In this document: positions 1 to 10,425 of the stretch, one piece after another
Position numbering within the stretch: the stretch's first letter is position 1
Layout: each line of letters begins with the position of its first letter
From: Carallia brachiata
Lineage: Eukaryota; Streptophyta; Magnoliopsida; Malpighiales; Rhizophoraceae
Direction: 5' to 3'
NCBI GenBank assembly: GCA_021464245.1
Contig: JADCRB010000031.1
Span: 1,446,762 to 1,510,761, forward strand
Length of the DNA: 64,000 nt
Notes under the pieces: generated by a model
Database searches by the model: none
What the model was told of the DNA's origin: nothing
The model's input: only the letters and a program-made list of their open reading frames with translations
Position numbers and translations under genes: made by a program

Positions 1-1386
1 AGAGATCATTACAGTAAACGCTGCTGGTGCATTGGTTTTGGTCTGAATCTCAGAATTTTGTCACTGTCTCCAACCTTTAGGAAGCTTCCCAATGACCACA
101 TTGTCTCTGCATACAACAGAACCCATAGAAGGGTAATTCTTCTAGATTATGATGGGACGATAGTGCCTCAAACTTCGATCGTTAAACCTCCTAGTCCGGA
201 AGTCATCTCTGTGGTAAACAACCTGTGTAGTGACAGTAAGAACACAGTGTTCATAGTTAGCGGCAGGGGGAAAAGCTCTCTAAGTATTTGGTTCGCTCAA
301 TGTGAGAATTTGGGTCTAGCAGCAGAGCATGGATACTTCATGAGGTATAATAACAGCATTACTTGTTGGATATCTAGCTTCTTATAATTGCCGATATATT
401 TTAGCTTCCTTTTCTGTTTAACGTTGAGTCTTGATTTAGTGACAAAGTTGTTTCGTTAGGACCTAAGGTCATGGTATAAGTCATGAAAGGAGCCTATCCC
501 CAAAAGTGGGGGAACACTGCATATATTACTGTCCCCAGACCCCAAATACAGGAGTTTGATGTACTGCAGTGCACCCTTGTCAATGTCCATAGGTGATTTG
601 ACTGTACGTTTTATTTTTTACTCTGAGGGCCTCCCAATCTGCTTGCAGGCAGATGCTCATAGGCAATCTAACTCTTGGTTTTAGACATTTTGCAACATTT
701 CTTTTAAATTAAATGCCTCCTTTTCTTCTTGTAGGTGGAGTAGCATGTCCCATTGGGAAGTATGTTCTTTGCCTGTGGATTTTCGTTGGAAAAAAGTTGT
801 AGAACCCATAGTGCAATTATATACGGAGGCAACTGATGGCTCGTTTATAGAGAACAAACAGAGTGCATTGGTGTGGCACCATCAAGACGCTGATCCAACT
901 TTTGGATCTTTCCAAGCAAAGGAACTTTTGGATCATCTTGAAAGTGTCCTTGCAAATGAGCCGGTAGTTGTTAAGAGGGGTCAGTATATTGTCGAAGTTA
1001 AGCCACAGGTATACATGTTTCTTTCTTTCTTTTTTGTCCATTTGTTCTCTTGAGTTTTCTCAAGAAAAATGGCATAATGTTGTGTAATAATTGTGCAGGG
1101 AGTAACTAAAGGGTTAGTTGCAGAGAAAATTCTTTCCAGAATGATTGCTGATGGGAAATCCCCAGATTTTGTGCTGTGCATTGGAGACGATAGATCTGAT
1201 GAAGACATGTTTGAGAGCATATCAACCACAGACCTTAGTTCCTCACTTCTTTCAGCCCCCGAGATCTTTGCATGCACGGTTGGGCAAAAACCAAGCAAAG
1301 CTATGTACTATCTAGATGACACTGTCGATGTTTTGGAAATGCTTCAAGGCTTGGCGAATCTTTCAGGTTCGAAAACTGTTGTTTGA
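1..1386 (+). CDS. Class II trehalose-phosphate synthase, C-terminal part (5' end outside window)
   Basis: Three exons by GT-AG junctions: 1-344, 735-1008 and 1099-1386, the first continuing upstream of the window. Together they encode the last 301 residues of a protein whose family is usually about 850 aa. What is visible is the C-terminal trehalose-phosphatase-like (HAD) domain: the DYDGT nucleophile box near base 150, the SGRGK box with the conserved AEHGYF stretch at the end of exon 1, and the GDDRSDEDMF box in exon 3. Class II plant TPS proteins carry both a synthase-like and a phosphatase-like domain and are thought to be regulators of trehalose-6-phosphate and sugar signalling rather than strong enzymes; this is family knowledge. 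Window bases 1-57 are in frame and match the family, so the gene truly extends left. I cannot assign a TPS5-TPS11 number from this part alone. Confidence 0.93.
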
Positions 1387-1860
1387 AGGCAAAGCAGCTC
1401 TGTCCTCACACCGTAGCTCCTCAACAGCATTGGAAAGGAATTTTTTTTTTTTAAAACTTCTTTCTTGATAGAAATAGGATATAGAGAAAACTGGTTGATT
1501 TGGTTCTTATTCATGGGACTGGTGATGCAGCTCTTTAGTTGCTTAACAGAAAATAGAGGAACTAGATGAATTTGCGGCCCGATCGTAGACTTAGCTCACT
1601 GAACCTTTTTTTTATCATTTTCTCCGGGTGGCAGAGGATGGTTCTGTTGGTCCTATATTTCTGATTTTGGGGTTGATGGGGTTTACTCTTTTTAGGTTAC
1701 AGATTCAGAAGTTGAGATAGATCATCATGGAAGTGCTACTGTTGTTGAGGGGACTGACTTTCTGCATACATATGGTGGGCTTGCTTAAACATGGAAGACA
1801 ATTCTTTAAGGCAGTTTTCATGTTCTACCTTTCCATTGTTATAGACAAATAAATTTTTTG
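1387..1860 (+). other. 3' UTR and end of the trehalose-phosphate synthase gene
   Basis: The 470 bases after the stop have no convincing coding potential. A canonical AATAAA lies at 1848-1853, which fits the end of the transcript, but the true polyadenylation site cannot be read from sequence. An earlier end is possible. Confidence 0.45.
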
Positions 1861-3049
1861 GCGTTGAAATGAAATATGCATTATTATCTCATTTTATTAG
1901 AAAAGTTATTCAGTTGTTCATTGTTTTTGCTCTTGACGTGCCGGATGCTAGACACTTGGAGCTGCCTGGGAAGTTTAAACTTAGAAGAATAAAATGTCCG
2001 AAACGGCCTCTTGCTAAGCCCTACTTTCTCGTCATGTTGGGCAGGCATCCCAACTAGGCAAAAAGAGCCTATGAATGAACCGACCAAGTATAGTCTAATT
2101 AGTTATCGTGTTTTGTGTTTAAATGAGAGGTTAGAATTTAAATCTTAACTCTTATCAATCTCCCTTCTTAGTTCTTATATATGTATGCGTTATAGACTCC
2201 CCTCAAAGATCTAAAAAAAAAAACAAAACACATTATGAAATTCGTTTGTTGTTTCTTCTTTGCTCGAAAATTATGAATGTTTGGGTCTTTATTGTCCTTT
2301 TTAAATTTTTTTGGATGTATCTTTGAGAAGCAGAATAACCCATCGCTTCCCCAAGAGAATTTTTATTATCATCAAATAGGCTATAAACCTGGTTAATTAA
2401 TGATTTAGCTTTGGTAGGTGAGCACAAAGCAGATAGAGACTTTTTTTTTTTTTTCTGGTTAAAAACTAAATCTTAGATATATTTAATATATCTTAAATAT
2501 AATTAATCTTACTCTCAAACTTGATTTTAAATAAAAAAAATTTAATTTTTTTTTTTAGTTTTCTTTATGTCTTCTAGATGGCCCCTAGTTATTTTTGCTG
2601 CTTACAAAACTTTTCCCCTAATAATTTAAGTCTTTTTTTTTTCTCTAATAAAAAATTTATTAGGTTATAAGTTATATAACAGAGGTATCTTTATATTTTC
2701 ATAAATCATAATTTATTCTACAATATTAAAATTTGAGACTTTAAAAATAAAATTTTTAATTTTAATTATTAAAATATCTTCTAAAAAAACATAATTTATG
2801 TGTCCTCTTGCCATTAAATGTATTTCTTCTTGCCATGTGACGATGAAGGAGTAAAGGTTCACTTGACCAACATCATACCTAAAAAATAGCTGACGGATCC
2901 AAATCCTAGATATCGACCCTCTCAAGTCCTCCATTAGAATCACTTCCATTATGGCCTACCGACCTGGGCACGTTCTACATTTGTTCGCTGTTAACGTCAT
3001 AGAAAAAGCATAGAAAGTACAAACAATTTTTTTTTTTTTTTCATTTAAA

Positions 3050-3540
3050 AAATTATTGAATCATGAATTATATAATAAGAATAAGTTTATTCTTTTATAA
3101 ATTTTATTTTTTTTAAAAAAAATTGAACTCAAGACCTATAGAATAAAAATTTGAGTTCTAATTATTAAACTGTTCCTTAAGAAACGTATAAACACATATC
3201 TTATGATGCCAAAAACTACATCTTAGATCAATGCATATTTTTTATGAATCAAATTATTTAAGTTGACTCAACTTTTAGCACCTCCATCCATCAATTATTT
3301 AACGAACTATATAATAAGAATAATTTTATTTTCTCATAAATTTTATTTTATTTTTTTTTTATAATTTGAACTCAAGACCTATAAAATAAAAATTTGAGTT
3401 CTAATTACTAAACTGTTCTCTAAGAAACGTATAAACACATATCTTATGATGCCAAAAACTACGTCTTAGATCAATGCATATTTTTGATGAATTAAATCAA
3501 GTTATTTAAGTCGACTCAATTTTTAGCACCTCCATCCATC
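3050..3540. repeat. Tandem direct duplication, unit about 245 bp
   Basis: Two adjacent copies (about 3050-3292 and 3293-3540) share a long near-identical stretch, including 'gaaacgtataaacacatatc', the words around 'gatgccaaaaactac', and a shared end 'cacctccatccatcaatt'. They differ by point changes and small indels in the A/T runs. The core with 'ttgaactcaagacctat' resembles other stretches of the window (near 15750, 33340, 47560), so the unit is probably part of a dispersed repeat family. Confidence 0.75.
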
Positions 3541-4831
3541 AATTATTGCATGAATTATTTTTGTCGAACCAATAATTCTTTCAATAATGAATAAATGTCT
3601 TCTATTTTTTATGTGTAACTGGCCAAACATTAGGTAAATGTCACGTATTTTATCTTCAACCAGGACACAAAACAAGCAGCTAAGGCTGTGTCTGAATTTT
3701 AATTTCCCAAATGATTGAACCGAGCAGGAAAAAGAAAAGCTGCATCCGTAGATAGATATAATCCTTGTAATCATTCTTGGTGCACATACTATTATAATTA
3801 TTTTTTTTATAGTCCACTAAAATCACTTAACAAAATTATTTACAAAAATGAAGATCTTGAATTTAGATATCAATTGGAACCAATTATTAAAAAAAAAAAA
3901 ATTCAACGGAGTCCGCCAACCCACATCATTGACGATTAGGACTTGAACCCGTAGCCTATTTTAGGTAGTTCTTTTTTTTGACATAATTTTAGGTAGTTCT
4001 TGGACTGCTTACAAGCCACAACGTCATAAAGAAAATGAATGATACTTTTAATTAACTTCATTGAGTTCGAATTAGCTCGCCGTTTGTCCCATGCGATGCC
4101 ACTTTTTTTTTTTTTTTGTTTAGACTGCTCAGTATTCAGTCAATTAGACTGACTAATTTAAATCGATTCGGATAAAATTTCGAAGGGCGGTAAAGATCTT
4201 CCAGTAGGTATTTTACGCGGCTGCATTTTAAGACTCGAAATCGAACCCTCTAGTTAAACAAATTCAAACCCTTACTATCTGAATCAGCGCTTACTGATTT
4301 TGCTTGAATATTTTGTGCAAGCCACTGAATGCAAATAAACAAAAAGATGATACCATCTTTCAATGAAAAAAATCGCACTTCAATCCTTAGGTAGCCAAAG
4401 CCACACTTAGTTTTATTTGTTAGAGTGCGAACGCAAGGTTCGAACCTAAATTATGTGTTTAAAAATATGTTGAGTTGTCATCAAATTTTTATATCAAGTG
4501 GTAGAAGAAATAAATAATATATATATCATCAGTGTTTAAATATGTATATAATTTAAATATCATCACTTTATACTTATTTATTTTTTTATATAATATGTAC
4601 ATAATCTAAATTATAAAATTTATTTTATTAATTTTTATTTAGAATGCATCTCATGTTTTCATCCAAAAATTTTTTTATGTTTTACAATATTGGGTTAACT
4701 TGTATTCTTTTTTAAGTTAGCCAAATAAAAAATTTCTTTACATTTCCATAAGTGCGTGATTCTGCCGTCAATCAGATCCCTAAGCAAAGGGTCAAAAGAC
4801 AGAAAATGTCCAAAGAAATGATGACACCAGT

Positions 4832-5465
4832 ACACTTAATTAACAACTTGTTTGGATTCTATAGAAAATTAGAGAAAAATTGTCAAAGAAAGAAAGTGCA
4901 AAATACGAGGCATTTCTCCCGTTTGATTGCACAGAGAAAGAAAAATGATTTGAAAAACATGAAAATAGCCCCACCACAGTCAAAAAAAAAAAAAAAATTG
5001 ATGAGAAAGGGTAAGGAGATGGGACAATAAATATACTAAATTACTCTTTCTACATTCATCTTTACTTACTTGTATTGCATTTATGTGATTACATTTGTAT
5101 CTATAGTATTTTGCATTTCCAGAAACACTCAATTAAGCCAATCTAGCGGTTGTTAACCCAACCATTAACAATAACAGTCGCTTAACACTCAATTTTAATA
5201 TCTTTATAAATATCACAAAAAAATACAAAATATAGAATAATATTTATATAAGGTAAAAAGGTCATTTTATACATAAATTTTCTTTTTCTCTACTTACTTA
5301 TTATATCTAAATAAAAAATTTACCTTTTAATTATTTTCTTTGTCACCTATTTTTTAATTTATCCAAACAACTTTCAAAAAAATCATTTTCTTTTCCTACT
5401 ACTTTTGTTTTCATCACTTTTTTTTCTTACTCCAGTTATAAGCCAAACATACCATTAAGTGTTAG
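4832..5465. mobile_element. Candidate inverted-repeat MITE
   Basis: The left end reads 'acacttaat' then 'ttgtttgg' with a short spacer. The reverse complement of the right end reads 'acacttaat' then 'tgtttggcttata'. The internal sequence is AT-rich with A-runs on the left and T-runs on the right, as in foldback MITEs. No clean target duplication is visible, so boundaries are approximate. Confidence 0.4.
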
Positions 5466-6475
5466 CATATTTTTTTTTATGCACTAAAAAAAAGGAAAAT
5501 TATAATGTTTTCTCGCCGAATGGCTCCTCGAATGTTACAAATAAACGAGACTATAGACAAAGATATATCACCGTTTTGATAGATGCATGCGATCAGCACA
5601 GGCCAACAATTATCATTGTAAATCGATGGCAAAGTCAAACAATTATGCATAATTTTTTCTTAAAAAAATTGAATAGCATGTGAATTTTATGTTTAGTAAT
5701 CACTCTCCAGCAAAATCTTATTCAGCTCTACTTGTATTTAGACCACAAATTCATCCTACGAATTTTTTGTCTCAATCATGAAGTGTGATAATTAATATTT
5801 TTATGATGAGCTGATTTTTTGTCATTTAGAAAAAGAAGGAAAAAAATCAACAACAGGCATCTGGTTGTCGTGCGCTGTTTCGATCTTGTGGTGTGACCCA
5901 CCAAAATCCCGCGCCATTACAACTCATGAGGTCCCACCAAAACCTTCCCGACCTGATCGCAGCGTTATATCGGCCTAACGGCACACAAACAATTTCAAAG
6001 GACAAAAGACTCCGACAGTAATTAAATTATTGTCTCCGTACGAGATTATAAAATATACAATAAAATAATTTTATATTTTCATAATTTTTATATTTTTTAT
6101 TTAAAAAATAGAAAATGAGATTTTTATTCTTATTTTTTATTTTTAATATGAGACTTCTATTCTAAATTTTTAAATTTTTATTATTAGAATGTTTAATAAA
6201 AAAACCAATGAAAATTATTAAAAACACCCTTTCCTAATAAGATGACCCATATAGACAAACCCAAAAACCTTCAAAAAGAAATTCCTTGACCTTAAAAACA
6301 TCCAATCAGATTTTTTATTTATTTACAAATATTATAATTAAAAAGCCATAAAAATCTACTTGCACTAGACTTGACCAATTGAGAAAAAAAAATAAAAAAA
6401 TAAAAATCTGGCCGCGTCACCGGGATTTCCCGGTCACCCTTCACCTTTCCGTTACAACCCTCCATCTCCACGCAG

Positions 6476-6558
6476 ATACCTATAAATGACCCGCCTCCAC
6501 TACACAGCGGAACCCTAAGAGAGAGAGAGTGAGAGCGACGAGTCTGGCGTTTGGTATT
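6476..6558 (+). promoter_or_regulatory. Core promoter and 5' UTR of the 184-aa protein gene
   Basis: A TATAAA box lies at 6481-6486, about 75 bases before the first ATG at 6559. A short GA-rich leader (6519-6536) follows, with no other ATG ahead of the start codon. Spacing suggests transcription starts near 6510-6515; this is inferred, not measured. Confidence 0.55.
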
Positions 6559-7113
6559 ATGTCCATGCAAGACGCAGAAATGGCCGCACGCAGAGAGCCG
6601 GACGCAATCCCTGAAGAAACCTCCAAATTCAATCCGTTGTTGTCTAGCACGCGCCGCTGCTGCTTCTGTTTCTACCGCTTCAGCTCCCGCCGTTCCTCCT
6701 CACCCGCCGACGGACTGGCCTGGTGGGAGCGGATCCGATCATCTTCATCGCCTTCGTTCCAAAATCACGGCGGCGAAGGCGGCCAACACCGTTGGTGGAC
6801 CCGGGGGATCATCGCGCTGAAGCAGATCCGGGAGTGGTCGGAGATCGTGGCGGGACCCAAGTGGAAGACTTTTATACGGCGGTTTAATAGGAACCGAGGG
6901 AGCGGCAATAACCGGCACGGGACTTTCCAGTACGATCCTCTCAGTTACGCATTGAATTTCGACGAGGGACACGGCCAGAACGCTTTCAACCAAAATCACT
7001 GCGAAGACGATTACGGGGGCTTCCGCGACTTCTCCTCCCGCTACGCCTCCCCCTCCGGCCGTCCGCTTGCCATGGAGGCGCGCCATCACACCGACGTGGC
7101 GGTGACAGAGTGA
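6559..7113 (+). CDS. Uncharacterised plant protein, 184 aa, single exon
   Basis: Starts at the first ATG downstream of a TATA box; the same frame is open further upstream but only from a GTG. The protein has a polar N-terminus, a cysteine/aromatic patch (RRCCFCFYRF, about residues 33-42), a basic tryptophan-containing central block (WSEIVAGPKWKTFIRRF, about residues 88-104) and an FQYDPLSYALNFDEG block near residues 123-137. The last two blocks look like the conserved core of a plant-only family of small proteins of unknown function, but this is recognition from memory and I cannot name the family with certainty. No signal peptide or convincing membrane span is seen. GC content is clearly higher than in the flanks, supporting a real coding exon. 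Confidence 0.82.
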   Translation: MSMQDAEMAARREPDAIPEETSKFNPLLSSTRRCCFCFYRFSSRRSSSPADGLAWWERIRSSSSPSFQNHGGEGGQHRWWTRGIIALKQIREWSEIVAGPKWKTFIRRFNRNRGSGNNRHGTFQYDPLSYALNFDEGHGQNAFNQNHCEDDYGGFRDFSSRYASPSGRPLAMEARHHTDVAVTE

Positions 7114-7117
7114 ATTG

Positions 7118-7150
<33 letters not shown>

Positions 7151-7300
7151 TATAACGTGCGCCGTGGATTCTAAATTGCGCAGCCGCGCCGTCTTCAGTA
7201 ACAGCCTGAGTGTTGAGTTGATGACGTCATGGACGGCGCCACGGCCGTCGATTACTTGCCTTTATATAATATGCCATTTTAGTCTAATAAAATTTCGTTT
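7114..7300 (+). other. 3' UTR with (GA)n tract and poly(A) signal
   Basis: A (GA)n microsatellite starts just after the stop codon (about 7119-7140). An AATAAA motif lies at 7286-7291, a plausible polyadenylation signal for the 184-aa protein gene. Confidence 0.5.
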
Positions 7301-9088
7301 TCAAGGTTTTTTTTAACGCTTTTTTTCTTAAAAAAATTGATCATTTCGGCTTTTTCTGTTTGTAATGTCAAATGTGTATAGCTTTAGCGTGTAAAATTGA
7401 TAATCAAAAGCATTTGCTTGTAGAGTTTACAACTTATAGATGGTTGGTGAATTGCTTTACTTGCACATTTCCATTTGCGTCATTGTGTACAATTTTTCTT
7501 TTTTTTATTTATCAATATGTACATTCTTTTCTTTTATAAGCATATGAATTATTTTTAAGACCACCTAAGATATTTTAATAATAATTTGATATATCTCTCT
7601 CACTTGTCATCTGAATTCGAGTCCCAATGATTGTGTACAGAGCAATGACCCCTTTAATCCTCAATCAGTGAGTTGCATAGTTGGTTTAAGACTCGGTAAT
7701 TATCGTAATCGGTTTAAGGAAGACTCGTTGGCCCGACAGTATGCAGGTAAGAGGTTCTTACCTGTAGATAGGGTTGAATGAGGTACTCACACGGGATTAT
7801 TTCGGTTTTGACTTGTAGATTAAATGCCCGACATACTTGTAATAAATTTTTTTTTCAGTCAAAAATAATCATCTTTAAGAATAATAGTATGGACTTAAGT
7901 CTTCGTTGGAGCAAACTAATTAAAAAAAAATTGGTTGGAGTTAATAGAATTTTGTGCTTAAAATAACGTGTCGAGTAACTGTTGGTTGCATTAATCAATT
8001 TAAGACAGCAATTGCCCCCGCGGCACTACAATGTTTGTCGTTCCGACTCCTCCCAATAAAAAATATGTTCATATAGTAAAAATGTTTTATTGTAATAAAT
8101 TTTAATTAATTGAGTTTTACAATTGAATATGTCAATTAGGATTGGTTACATGTGCTAGTTAATATTTACTCACACACACTATTCATCTCTGTCGATTTTT
8201 TTTTTATATAAGCTCTATCGATTTATTTTATTTCTATTTGTGGGTTCATTTTTTTTCTTTTTTATTAAGCAATATTATCATTTATCAAGGATCAATTGTC
8301 AGTGGGAGATGAGTCTAGACACCGCATTGAGATATATTTATAATCATACATATCCTTATCCCGGAAATCATGTGCCATTAGGAAATTTTGCTTTTCTTTT
8401 TTTTAAAAAAAAATTATTTGTTAAAATTTTTTTAAGTAAAACAAAATTGGGTGGAATCATCATCATCATCATGTATGATTATAATAATTATGTGAATCCA
8501 GTGATTGGGGTTGTCAATCAATATGGATTGATCCAAATCCCATTAAAAAAAATGCATTAAATCAATTTAGAACAATCGAATGGGTAGACAACTCCTTGTC
8601 TCATAATCGTGCATCAGTGCACTTATTTTCTCTGCATATATGTTTCTATGGATTGAAGCAATTTCCGCGAAGTCCTCAAAACCTTGAACTTGCTGCATCA
8701 GCAAGTTGCTGCAGCCAAACAAATTTTGACCTTTAAGCAACACTTTGAATCAAAGCCCTTGGCATATCTGGTGGATCTCCTGTCTTTGCAAAGTCAACCA
8801 CAAGGGAGTGGAGATTTGCCAATTTCAGACATTTTCGGCTTCGTGCCTTTTCTGGTTCACGATCAGCGTGTATTAAATGTGCGGTAATGATGGCACCCAG
8901 ATAGTCAAAAAAAAAAAAAAAAAAAAAGCTTTGAGTTTTCTTATTTGTGTTTTTTTTTTTTTTTTAACCGATAGTAATAAAATAAATCCAAACTAAAACA
9001 AATTATCTTTTAAAATAATATTACGATAGTCTTTATTCAATAGAATATTCAGTTTTATTGATAGTTAGTCTAACAAACTTCTACTAAT
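7301..9088. other. AT-rich intergenic region, no gene recognised
   Basis: Bases 7665-7860 hold a degenerate copy of a dispersed repeat that reappears at about 56000-56190, with shared words such as 'gttgaatgaggca/tac' and 'ataataaattttttttt'. Bases 8650-8890 have an open frame beginning with a YGLKQ-like peptide, but nothing after it supports a gene. Confidence 0.45.
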
Positions 9089-9503
9089 TAAAGGTGTTCG
9101 CGGATTGGCTGGATTTAAAGATATATCTGCATCTAATCTGCTATTGGCAGGTTGGATGATTCTTTATCCCCACCCAATTCATCGTACAATCTAATCCATC
9201 CAATCCAATCAGCTATTAGATGATTAAATTAGATCAATTTTGACGAATTGTATATAATAAAAAATAATTATATTTTTCTTTAATTTACAGTAATCATCAA
9301 TCATCAAATTTATAAATATTTTAATAAAATAATATACTTACATCATTAATCACAATAAGTTATATCATAAGTCATTAATTACAGTAATAATTTGAAAGCA
9401 ACGTTTGTTTATTTATATATATATATATTATATATATATATATATATAATTTATAAATATTTTAATATACATTTTGTTACCACCCATACACCAAAAAAAC
9501 ACA

Positions 9504-9561
<58 letters not shown>

Positions 9562-9779
9562 ACACACACACACACGCGTGCCCATACACGCACACACAAA
9601 CACACACACTCACACACACAGATGCGCACACACATCCGCACACACAGACACACATGTATTTATTTTATAATATATATGAGCGGATTAGTTTGAATTGAGC
9701 AGATTTAATCTCTAATCCGCATTCAATCTATTTTTATCGAGTTTTAAAATTTTAAAATTGTAATCAATTCACACCTTTA
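9089..9779. mobile_element. hAT-like MITE carrying a compound microsatellite
   Basis: Ends are imperfect terminal inverted repeats: left 'taaaggtgttcgcggattgg', right (reverse complement) 'taaaggtgtgaattgattac'. Sub-terminal regions contain inverted 'gcggatt/aatccgc' and 'gattaaatt' words. A large (AT)n, (CT)n and (CA)n tract sits inside. A matching 8-bp target duplication is not visible. The TIR start resembles that of the element at 58931-59550. Confidence 0.55.
9417..9660. repeat. Compound SSR: (AT)n, (TC)n, (CA)n
   Basis: (AT)n at about 9417-9449, (CT)n at about 9505-9530, then a long imperfect (CA)n to about 9655. The open frames here are simply repeats read through (His-Thr and Cys-Val runs) and are not genes. 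Confidence 0.95.
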
Positions 9780-9961
9780 CAGTTTTACAGTTTTGGCAGG
9801 TGTGAGTTCGTGCGGATTGAATTAGTTGAATTGTGTCAGATTGGTCGATTTTTAAACAGCTCTATTACTAATATCACAAAAGGTGCCCTGTTTTACTAAA
9901 TAATCGGTGCTGAAGTTTTCTTTTTGTAAGATATGTCTCATATTGACTAGCTAGTTCTTTT

Positions 9962-10425
9962 TCAAAAAAGAACAAAAAAAGAACAAATGTATCTAAACAA
10001 GTCAGGTAAGGAATCTGAAGTACTTATTTGTTTAAAGAGTAAAAGAAGTACTTCAAAAGAATTTGTCTCAATAATTATATTTCGGCAACTCTTATTCCAA
10101 CAAATTTTAAGTCCGTGCTGGATACCCATCAATTCAGCGACCATATCAGTTGTGCAACCCGTTGAAGCCATGAATCCCACTAGCCAAGTGCCATTTGAAT
10201 CTCTCAAAAGACCTCCAAAGCCTGCTTTCCCTGAATTACCTTGAGTGATACCATCTATGTTAAGCTTAATATAACCTGCAGAAGGTGACTCCCTCGACAC
10301 AAATTTGGCCGATGAAATAATATCAGGACCAAGGAAAGTAAAAGCAGGAGACACATCATGCAGAGGTAGCGGATTTGTCTTCGGTAATGGTAAGAACTCC
10401 TCACCCCTTTCAAAATTTCCTCATT
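9962..10425 (-). pseudogene. RNase H-like domain remnant (RVT_3 type, retroelement-derived)
   Basis: On the minus strand a frame open from about 10425 down to 9962 reads like the RNase H-like domain found in plant LINE-type retroelements. It shows KLNIDG, then GGLLRDSNGTWLVGF, then AELMGIQHGL, then IETNSFEVL. The first two acidic residues (D of NIDG, E of AELMG) are present. The third, normally D in an ESDS-like motif, reads N, and the C-terminal part of the domain with the last acidic residue is missing. No reverse transcriptase lies beside it. It is a fragment, most likely inactive; an exapted RNase H-like gene is a less likely alternative. Confidence 0.7.

Larger units (their letters stand above)
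1861..6475. other. AT-rich intergenic region with repeats
   Basis: No gene is recognisable. Open frames here are short and of low complexity. The region holds a tandem duplication (3050-3540), a candidate inverted-repeat element (about 4832-5465) and homopolymer runs. Bases 5860-6000 are less AT-rich, next to the promoter of the following gene, without an identifiable element. Confidence 0.6.

Noticed and set aside
8640..8890. YGLKQFPR-like peptide similar to Copia reverse transcriptase, and a 67-codon frame
   Set aside because: Only eight residues match and the following sequence does not resemble a retrotransposon, so coincidence is likely.
9392..9698. Open frames on both strands full of His-Thr or Cys-Val
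   Set aside because: They are the (CT)n/(CA)n microsatellite translated; no start context or conserved sequence.
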